Of a stretch of 28,400 bases of DNA, positions 8,131 to 13,761 are shown in pieces. The DNA is taken from the NCBI GenBank assembly GCA_964652975.1, contig CAZZCN010000038.1:1-28400 (forward strand). The letters run 5' to 3'. The position numbers and the translations under genes are program-made. The stretch comes from CAZZCN01 sp964652975 (GTDB taxonomy: Bacteria; Bacillota; Clostridia; Saccharofermentanales; UBA5734). Position 1 is the first letter of the stretch, and each line of letters opens with the position of its first letter. The notes beneath the pieces were generated by a model. The model was not told the origin of the DNA and made no database searches. It worked only from the letters and a program-made list of their open reading frames with translations.

Positions 8131-9507
8131 ATGATTTTGAAAGAAACATTAAAAGACCTGCTATTTCAAAATGAAAAGAACAATATAACCAGCAAAACAA
8201 ACACCCCGCCAAATGATCCCAACAACAGAAAGTGGTTTCGTCTGGATAATGCTGCAAAGCTTTATCCAGTAATTATGAAGCGCAGTTATATCTCGCTTTT
8301 TAGAATTTCAGCAAATACTCACGAAATAATTGATAAAACCTATCTGCAGAATGCCCTGGATAATATTATCGACAGGTTTCCATATTACAAGGTCAGACTT
8401 CGCAGAGGGTTTTTCTGGTATTATTTTGAGAAGATCAGGAACCGTCTGCAAGTAGAAGAAGATGTGCAGAACCCTTGCCGCCCCATGAGACGAAAAGAAA
8501 ACTATGGATATCTTATAAGAGTAAGATATTATAACAACAGGGTTGCGGCTGAGTTTTTTCACGGATTAACTGATGCATCCGGGGCATTGATTTTCCTTAA
8601 AACATTGCTGGCAGAGTATTTTAGAATTAGTATCAATGTTAAAATGCCATTCGAAAAAGGCGTTTTCAATCCGGTGACAACTCCAGAAAGTGAGGAATAT
8701 GAAGATTCTTATAACAAATATGCAAATTTCAAGGTTATAAGAAGACCCAAGGCGGACAATGCCTACAAGATTAAAGGCACACAGGAGTTTCCTCACACTT
8801 TGCATATTGTAACGGGCATAATCCCGCTTGACGCGATAAAGTCAAAATCCAAGGAATCAGGCGTTTCCATAACCGAATATCTGGTTTCTGTCCTTATAGA
8901 GGCAATTTATACCAACCAGAGAAACGGACCAGTGCGCAACATTGACAAGCCAATCCAGGTTTCAATTCCGGTAAATATGAGGAATCACTATCCCTCAAAG
9001 ACAATGCGTAATTTTTCACTGTTTACAAGTCCCGGGATTGAACCCGAATATGGAGACTACTCATTTACCGAGATTCTTCAGAACATTCATCATTACATGA
9101 GGTTTCAATTGAATTCAAAATATATGAATGCCTTGATGTGCGCAAATGTCAGCTCAGAAAAGCATACTATTGTCAAACTTGTTCCTTTGGTAATAAAAAA
9201 TATTGCCATGATGATAGGATACAAAAAATTCGGTATTTTAAAATACACTTCAACTTTTTCCAATCTGGGAATCGTTGAAGTGCCCAAAGAGATGGAGGAT
9301 CTTGTTGACAGGTTTGATCTCGTGGTTGGACCTTGCACCTATAATCCAGTCAATATTGGGTTGCTAAGCTATAAGGATAAGCTGTATATCAACTTTTCTG
9401 ATACAATAAAAGAGAAGAACATACAAAGAAATTTTTTCACGCATTTGGTAAAGGCAGGCATACCTGTTAAAATTGAGACAAACGAGGTATGGATGGATGA
9501 AAAATAA
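8131..9507 (+). CDS. Acyltransferase of the condensation-domain / alcohol acetyltransferase superfamily
   Basis: 458 residues, cytoplasmic, with no signal or membrane helix. Residues 144-148 read HGLTD within AAEFFHGLTDASGALIFLKTLL, matching the HxxxD active-site motif of the condensation / wax-ester / alcohol acetyltransferase superfamily, whose His acts as general base. The C-terminal half has VSIPVNMRNHYPSKTMRNF, resembling the conserved PVNLR and N-F motifs of the same fold. It probably transfers an acyl group from CoA or a carrier to an alcohol or amine. There is no adenylation or carrier domain nearby, so it is not part of a peptide synthetase. A GGAGAGG lies just before the ATG; a TTG two codons later is better spaced and may be the true start. 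A zinc-ribbon membrane protein follows downstream after the structured repeat. Confidence 0.7.
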   Translation: MILKETLKDLLFQNEKNNITSKTNTPPNDPNNRKWFRLDNAAKLYPVIMKRSYISLFRISANTHEIIDKTYLQNALDNIIDRFPYYKVRLRRGFFWYYFEKIRNRLQVEEDVQNPCRPMRRKENYGYLIRVRYYNNRVAAEFFHGLTDASGALIFLKTLLAEYFRISINVKMPFEKGVFNPVTTPESEEYEDSYNKYANFKVIRRPKADNAYKIKGTQEFPHTLHIVTGIIPLDAIKSKSKESGVSITEYLVSVLIEAIYTNQRNGPVRNIDKPIQVSIPVNMRNHYPSKTMRNFSLFTSPGIEPEYGDYSFTEILQNIHHYMRFQLNSKYMNALMCANVSSEKHTIVKLVPLVIKNIAMMIGYKKFGILKYTSTFSNLGIVEVPKEMEDLVDRFDLVVGPCTYNPVNIGLLSYKDKLYINFSDTIKEKNIQRNFFTHLVKAGIPVKIETNEVWMDEK

Positions 9508-9522
9508 TTTTTTTAATACAAA

Positions 9523-9673
9523 GCGAATTTGTACAGAAAATTTGATTTTATCAAATTTTCCAAGATTGATAAAACTTCAGTTTTATCAATTTGCACCACG
9601 AGGTGCAAATTCGGCACAGTCAAATCTGAATAATTAATAGTAGATGTGCCGAAACGGATAAAACATCCTGCCA
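9523..9673 (-). repeat. Copy 2 of the hairpin-rich intergenic element, with three consecutive perfect hairpins
   Basis: Directly after the acyltransferase stop there are three perfect stem-loops in a row: 9536-9546 with 9550-9560 (11 bp, 3-base loop), 9565-9575 with 9580-9590 (11 bp, loop TTCA), and 9588-9597 with 9602-9611 (10 bp, loop ACGA). They are bracketed by CGAATTTG at 9524-9531 and CAAATTCG at 9606-9613. A further stem pairs CGGCACA (9612-9618) with TGTGCCG (9645-9651). The minus strand of 9599-9627 and 9651-9673 matches the two conserved blocks of copy 1. None of the stems is followed by a clean T-run, so a simple terminator is unlikely. The element fills most of the 225-base gap before the next gene. 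Confidence 0.75.
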
Positions 9674-9732
9674 GATATAAAAGATGGTCACAGTAAAAAC
9701 TTTTATTAATATATTATTTAAAGGAGACTGGT

Positions 9733-10440
9733 ATGTCATATTGTGTAAATTGCGGAGTAGAGCTTGGCGAATCTGAGAAAAAGTGTGTTTTATGTAACTG
9801 CGAAGTTGTAAATCCAAAACAAAAATCTGCCGGTGCGTATGTTTCACCATATCCAGTGAAGACAGATGACATCACTACGAAAGAGAACAGAAAATTCTAT
9901 GCGATACTTCTCTCGGCGTTATTTGCCCTGCCATCTATCATATGTTTTTTCCTTAATATTCTATATTTCAAGGAGATATTCTGGAGCATATACGTAATCA
10001 GTGTGTTTTTTTTCATATGGGTTTGCACAGTCATCCCTATTTTGCTCAAGAAATTAAATGTTATGGTGTATTTGTTTTTTGACTATCTATCTTTGATAAT
10101 GCTTGTTTTTATTATTGAGAATTTCTTTTTTGATTACGGATGGTTTTTGCCGCTTGCATTCCCTATGCTTACTTCGCTTCTTGGATTTACTGTCATTATG
10201 GCGATTCTGATCCAAAAACATAAAATTCATGGATTCCAGATTCCCGGCATGATTCTAATTTTATCTGGATTTCTCTGCGCTGTTATTGATTTTTTCCTAA
10301 GCATGCATTTTGAAAACGCATTTAGAATATCCTGGTCTATTTTTACAATGGTCCCGACAATCATTGTTGCATTAATATTTTTCATTATAGAAAAAAATGA
10401 TAACATCAAGGAAGAACTTATCAAGAGATTCCATTTCTAA
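9733..10440 (+). CDS. Zinc-ribbon integral membrane protein (DUF6320-like)
   Basis: 235 residues. The first 23 residues hold a zinc ribbon with Cys4, Cys7, Cys18 and Cys21 (YCVNCG, then CVLCNC). After a short linker come about six hydrophobic segments between residues 55 and 220, and the tail is charged (KNDNIKEELIKRFHF). The start is clear, with AAAGGAG six bases before the ATG. From memory this resembles DUF6320 proteins, which I recall lying next to condensation-type acyltransferases as here; I cannot verify the assignment. The function is unknown. A cytoplasmic zinc ribbon on a membrane domain would suit a sensor or an assembly partner for the upstream enzyme. Confidence 0.75.
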   Translation: MSYCVNCGVELGESEKKCVLCNCEVVNPKQKSAGAYVSPYPVKTDDITTKENRKFYAILLSALFALPSIICFFLNILYFKEIFWSIYVISVFFFIWVCTVIPILLKKLNVMVYLFFDYLSLIMLVFIIENFFFDYGWFLPLAFPMLTSLLGFTVIMAILIQKHKIHGFQIPGMILILSGFLCAVIDFFLSMHFENAFRISWSIFTMVPTIIVALIFFIIEKNDNIKEELIKRFHF

Positions 10441-10464
10441 AAATTTTAGCAATATCTATAAGTA

Positions 10465-10493
10465 TTTACAAATCATAATATAAAATATACAAT
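10465..10493 (+). promoter_or_regulatory. Sigma-A promoter for the M28-like gene
   Basis: TTTACA (10465-10470), 17 bases, then TACAAT (10488-10493): both boxes differ from consensus at one base and the spacing is optimal. The predicted start near 10500 would give a leader of about 130 bases before the first good Met codon, most of which is open in the same frame as the M28 protein. Confidence 0.55.
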
Positions 10494-10629
10494 CTTATAA
10501 GACGAAATTTAAAAATCAAGAGTAAATGGAGCAATAAAGAATACACAAATATATTTTAAAAAATCAAATACCAAAGATATCAAATCAACCAGGCCGGGCA
10601 CATCACCAAAGCAGACAATAAAGACCTTG

Positions 10630-11736
10630 ATGATAATATTGATTCTAGCTGTCGCTGTTACATCCTGCAGTACCGAGACGGACACTAAATCCAATGTAAA
10701 CATAGGTTCCGAAGGAGTAGAATTTGCAAAAACACTATCAGCACAGTATCCTTTCAGGAAGGCTTATTCCACAGAAGAGAAGGCATCGTCAGCGCTGATT
10801 TTCAAGACTTTGGAAGAAATAGGGTACGACCCGGTAATTACTGAATTCACGGTCAAAAACAACAAATCACAAAACATAATACTAAAAATTCCGGGAACAG
10901 GATTCACCTTGACAGAAAGCAGCAATTCAGGAAATAATAGCACAGGTTCAGTCAACAAATCAGACAATTCGGCTTCATCTGGCCAGATCGAGATCAAAAG
11001 GCAGGTAATAATAGGTGCGCATTATGATACCTTGCCAGGTGTTACCGACAAGTCCAAATATCCCGAATTTGACGGAATTCAGGATAATTCTTCAGGCACC
11101 GGTGCATTAATATCAATTGCAAGGGAATTGAAAAAGCAAAGATACGGATACGATATCGTTATTATTTTTTTTGGCGCCGGTCATGACGGGTTTGCCGGTG
11201 CGGATAATTATGCAAAGAGCATGACGCCCAAAGAAATTGCGGACACAGATGCGATGTACTGCATCGAAAGTATTTATGCGGGTGACAAGCTATATGCCCA
11301 TTCGGGTTTGAATTCACTTGAAACAGGCAAGAAATATATCAAACGTAGAAAGCTTTATGAATTGTCAGACGTTGCAATTGAGAATGTGATTGACCTCAGA
11401 TTCAATGAATCGGATCTGGACGTTGATGTAAACAACGATGGCAAGAAGGATGTGTACAGGGAAATCACCGTAAACAAATCTGATTATTCAGTATTCGACA
11501 TACTTAAGATCCCTTGTGTGTATATTGAATCTTTTGATTATTTTGCATCATCACAGGCAGGGCAGATAGAAAGCAAAAATCCATTTTTTGCCGAAACAAA
11601 AGGCAAGATAAAAGGAACGAAATTTGATTCTTATAAAGCATTGAACCCCATACTAGATAAAGACAGGCTCGAAAATCGCATCAAAAACACCGCATTCTTA
11701 ATTATAAAGGCACTAGAAAAAGGTATTTACAGATAA
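10630..11736 (+). CDS. M28-like metallopeptidase lipoprotein, probably catalytically altered
   Basis: About 368 residues with a lipobox (VTS-Cys) right after a short hydrophobic start, so an exported lipoprotein. The M28 fold is recognisable from IIGAHYDTLPG (first zinc ligand His), FDGIQDNSSGTGALISIAREL (bridging Asp) and IVIIFFGAGHDGFAGADNYA. In active M28 enzymes the last motif reads GAEExGLxGS, with the first Glu as general base and the second as a metal ligand; here those positions are Gly and His. The later Asp ligand seems to be Glu (YCIES), and the final His ligand reads as Lys (KGTKFDSY). A Ser/Asn/Gly-rich insertion (about residues 95-120) splits the domain. The start is uncertain: the ATG has no ribosome binding site, a TTG precedes it, and the frame is open upstream to 10513. 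Confidence 0.75.
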   Translation: MIILILAVAVTSCSTETDTKSNVNIGSEGVEFAKTLSAQYPFRKAYSTEEKASSALIFKTLEEIGYDPVITEFTVKNNKSQNIILKIPGTGFTLTESSNSGNNSTGSVNKSDNSASSGQIEIKRQVIIGAHYDTLPGVTDKSKYPEFDGIQDNSSGTGALISIARELKKQRYGYDIVIIFFGAGHDGFAGADNYAKSMTPKEIADTDAMYCIESIYAGDKLYAHSGLNSLETGKKYIKRRKLYELSDVAIENVIDLRFNESDLDVDVNNDGKKDVYREITVNKSDYSVFDILKIPCVYIESFDYFASSQAGQIESKNPFFAETKGKIKGTKFDSYKALNPILDKDRLENRIKNTAFLIIKALEKGIYR

Positions 11737-11751
11737 GAACAAGCTAGCAAC

Positions 11752-11773
11752 ATCAAAATACTGTGTTTTTGAT
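11752..11773. terminator. Weak dyad between convergent genes
   Basis: ATCAAAA (11752-11758) pairs with TTTTGAT (11767-11773) across an 8-base loop, between the ends of the M28-like gene and the minus-strand gene. A second small hairpin with a TTCG loop (11822-11839) covers the stop of the minus-strand gene. Both stems are AT-only and weak, so they are only candidate terminators. The rest of this gap shows nothing else. Confidence 0.3.
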
Positions 11774-11825
11774 TATAAAGACAATGAAATATTGTATGTA
11801 GATAACATCCTCAATGCAACTTTTA

Positions 11826-12236
11826 TTATTCGTAATAAAGAAAGAAACGTAAAACGTCAGTATCGAACCATTTGAAATTTATGGACTGATATTTTCCTGG
11901 TGAAATAGTAGATATTTTTTCTTGTTCGGAGTCACCACAGGTACGAGTGTATGGGACAACTGCTCCTTCTGGCATCTCATCAGAAAAAAGACCAATCAAA
12001 AGCTTTCCGTTAAGCGTAACGCAGGCATTAATTATATCATCAGGAATAAGGACGTCTATACGAAATCTTACAGGGCTTGCCATTTTAAAAGTGTATTCAA
12101 CTGTTTTACAATGTTCATCCTGTATGACAACAGATTGTTTCATAATAATAACCTCGTCGTTGACAGTTAATTCATGTGAATCATCCTTAATATCAGAAAT
12201 AGAAATGCCGGTAAACTGCATTGCAGGATTGTTCAT
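11826..12236 (-). CDS. Uncharacterised small beta-rich protein
   Basis: 136 residues, with no signal peptide or membrane helix. The start is fixed by a strong AGGAGG nine bases before the ATG (MNNPAMQF); an upstream in-frame extension of 23 codons lacks such a site. The sequence is rich in predicted strands. Its C-terminal half (VRFRIDVLIPDD, then VTLNGKLL, then GKYQSINFKWFDTDVLRFFL) is reminiscent of the beta-sandwich at the C-terminus of GH127-type glycosidases, where an LRIP...VNG...GY...W..GD pattern occurs. No catalytic domain is attached. This is a weak likeness made by eye and I assign no function. It is transcribed divergently from hemW and is not in an operon. Confidence 0.7.
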   Translation of the reverse strand: MNNPAMQFTGISISDIKDDSHELTVNDEVIIMKQSVVIQDEHCKTVEYTFKMASPVRFRIDVLIPDDIINACVTLNGKLLIGLFSDEMPEGAVVPYTRTCGDSEQEKISTISPGKYQSINFKWFDTDVLRFFLYYE

Positions 12237-12345
12237 AAGTTTAAGCCTCCTGTTGGAAAATGTGATTTTCATATTATAACAAATTGCAATGATAATGAAC
12301 AACATTTTTGATATTATAATTTCAGTTTTTTGTAGAAGGGCTTAT

Positions 12346-13611
12346 ATGCAAAGTGAATCGTTATTGAAATTCAATAATTCATTCAATGATGTAGATAATA
12401 TGATATCTGCCTATATTCATGTACCGTTTTGCAAGCAAAAATGTTACTACTGCGATTTCAATTCATATGCTTCTCAAGAAAATTACATAGATTCATACTT
12501 TGAAGCATTGCAAGCTGAAATTGTCATGACAGGAGCAGCTATAAATATGCGAACTGAAATTGTCATGAAAGGAGCAGCAGGTAGATACGAAAACCTGAAA
12601 ACTGTCTTTATTGGAGGTGGGACACCAAGTTTCGTGTCGTCTGGACACATATATAAAACATTGGAGATATTAAAACACACCTTTGGGTTTGCCCCCGGAT
12701 GTGAAATCACAATTGAGTGCAACCCTGGAACGCTAGACAGTAAAAAACTTGAAGACTATCGCAAGGCGGGCATCAACAGAATAAGTATCGGACTGCAAAG
12801 TACGTCGGACAGACTTTTAACAAATATCGGAAGAATTCATACCCTCAAGGATTTCGAGGAATCTTTGAAGCTTGTTCGAAAAGCTGGATTTGACAATATC
12901 AACATAGATCTCATTGCCGGATTACCTGACCAGAGTACTCAGGATTTTACAGATACAATAGAAAAGGTGATAGGATACAATCCTTCACACATCTCCATCT
13001 ATTCGCTTATTCTGGAGCCTGACACTCCTTTTTACAACAAGTATCATGCCAACCCCGAAATTCTGCCTTCGGAAGATGATGAGAGGGATATGTACTGGAA
13101 CGGTGTGCAACTATTGAAAGCATCTGGATACAGTCATTATGAAATAAGCAATTTTGCGAAAAGCGGCTTTGAATGCAGACACAATATCATGTGCTGGGAG
13201 ACAGACAAATATTTGGGATTCGGTGCAGGGGCGCACTCCTACCTGGACAATTACAGATACTCAAATGAATGCGATATCGAAAAATACATACATAAAATCA
13301 ATTCAACTGATAAAATTATGGATTATAAATCCGACAAAAATGAAAGTTTCAAAAATTTTCCTGCAATTTCAGAGATAAATATTTTAACTACCGAAGATAG
13401 AGAAAAAGAATTTTTCATGTTAGGATTTAGAATGTTAAATGAATTGACAGAAGAGAGGTTTTTAAAATTATTCAAAACTGATTTGAATAAATTTCGCCCG
13501 ATTCTTCAAAGGCTTATAGATAAAGGCTTCATTATTAGAAATGATAGCGGATATAAAATCACCGACTATGGAATTGATTTTGCAAACCAGATATTTATTG
13601 AATTTATTTAA
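12346..13611 (+). CDS. hemW: HemW, radical SAM heme chaperone (oxygen-independent coproporphyrinogen oxidase-like)
   Basis: 421 residues. The radical SAM cluster motif is CKQKCYYCDF (Cys29, Cys33, Cys36). Phe38 replaces the fourth cysteine found in true HemN, which is the usual mark of HemW, a protein that binds heme and hands it to target proteins. Further motifs are IGGGTPS at about 89-95, ECNPGTL, RISIGLQS, and the late NFAKSGFECRHNIMCWETDKYLGFGAGAHSY typical of the family, plus a C-terminal winged-helix-like domain. The start is taken at the ATG behind GAAGGG; an ATG at 12400 would begin closer to the family's usual YIHVPFC start. An in-frame 39-base duplication (residues about 57-81) adds a loop before GGGTPS. 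A further insertion rich in Lys, Asn and Asp sits near residues 320-345. Confidence 0.92.
   Translation: MQSESLLKFNNSFNDVDNMISAYIHVPFCKQKCYYCDFNSYASQENYIDSYFEALQAEIVMTGAAINMRTEIVMKGAAGRYENLKTVFIGGGTPSFVSSGHIYKTLEILKHTFGFAPGCEITIECNPGTLDSKKLEDYRKAGINRISIGLQSTSDRLLTNIGRIHTLKDFEESLKLVRKAGFDNINIDLIAGLPDQSTQDFTDTIEKVIGYNPSHISIYSLILEPDTPFYNKYHANPEILPSEDDERDMYWNGVQLLKASGYSHYEISNFAKSGFECRHNIMCWETDKYLGFGAGAHSYLDNYRYSNECDIEKYIHKINSTDKIMDYKSDKNESFKNFPAISEINILTTEDREKEFFMLGFRMLNELTEERFLKLFKTDLNKFRPILQRLIDKGFIIRNDSGYKITDYGIDFANQIFIEFI
12515..12578 (+). repeat. 39-base in-frame tandem duplication inside hemW
   Basis: CTGAAATTGTCATGACAGGA followed by GCAGC at 12515-12539 recurs at 12554-12578 with one change (C to A). 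The offset is 39 bases, so the frame is kept and the peptide EIVMxGAA appears twice. Confidence 0.9.
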
Positions 13612-13704
13612 TATGAATTGCTAGTAAATATGTGATAAGTGATAAAAGCCTGATTAATTTAAAAAAATATATTGAAATATTTGTCTTTTATTTTTGCAAA
13701 AACA

Positions 13705-13734
13705 TTGACAGGGTACCATGTTATGAGATAAAAT
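13705..13734 (+). promoter_or_regulatory. Sigma-A promoter of the aconitase / GntR / citrate synthase operon
   Basis: A perfect TTGACA (13705-13710) is followed after 18 bases by TAAAAT (13729-13734). Predicted transcription starts near 13741, inside the palindrome at 13736-13747, leaving a short leader with GAGGAGG before the ATG at 13762. Confidence 0.65.
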
Positions 13735-13735
13735 A

Positions 13736-13747
13736 ATTGTATACAAT
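13736..13747. promoter_or_regulatory. Palindromic operator, probably for the adjacent GntR regulator
   Basis: ATTGTATACAAT is a perfect 12-base palindrome centred on the predicted transcription start. Operators of FadR-subfamily GntR proteins are commonly short palindromes with a GTATAC-like core, and the second gene of this operon encodes such a protein. I saw no other exact copy in the window. Position over the start site suggests repression, most simply autoregulation of the operon. Confidence 0.6.
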
Positions 13748-13761
13748 CCGAGGAGGAACAA

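Noticed and set aside
8131..9507. Part of a non-ribosomal peptide synthetase cluster
   Set aside because: Only a stand-alone condensation-type fold is seen; there is no adenylation, carrier or thioesterase-domain gene next to it.
9508..9732. Simple rho-independent terminator after the acyltransferase gene
   Set aside because: The hairpins are strong but none is followed by a proper T-run. The related sequence at 124-247 shows this is a repeated element rather than an ordinary terminator.
11922..12279. Two plus-strand frames of 82 and 110 codons
   Set aside because: They lie opposite a minus-strand gene that has a strong AGGAGG site, lack good start signals themselves, and look like shadow frames.
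13611..13761. A riboswitch before the aconitase gene
   Set aside because: The predicted leader is only about 20 bases from the transcription start to the ATG and no aptamer-like fold was recognised.
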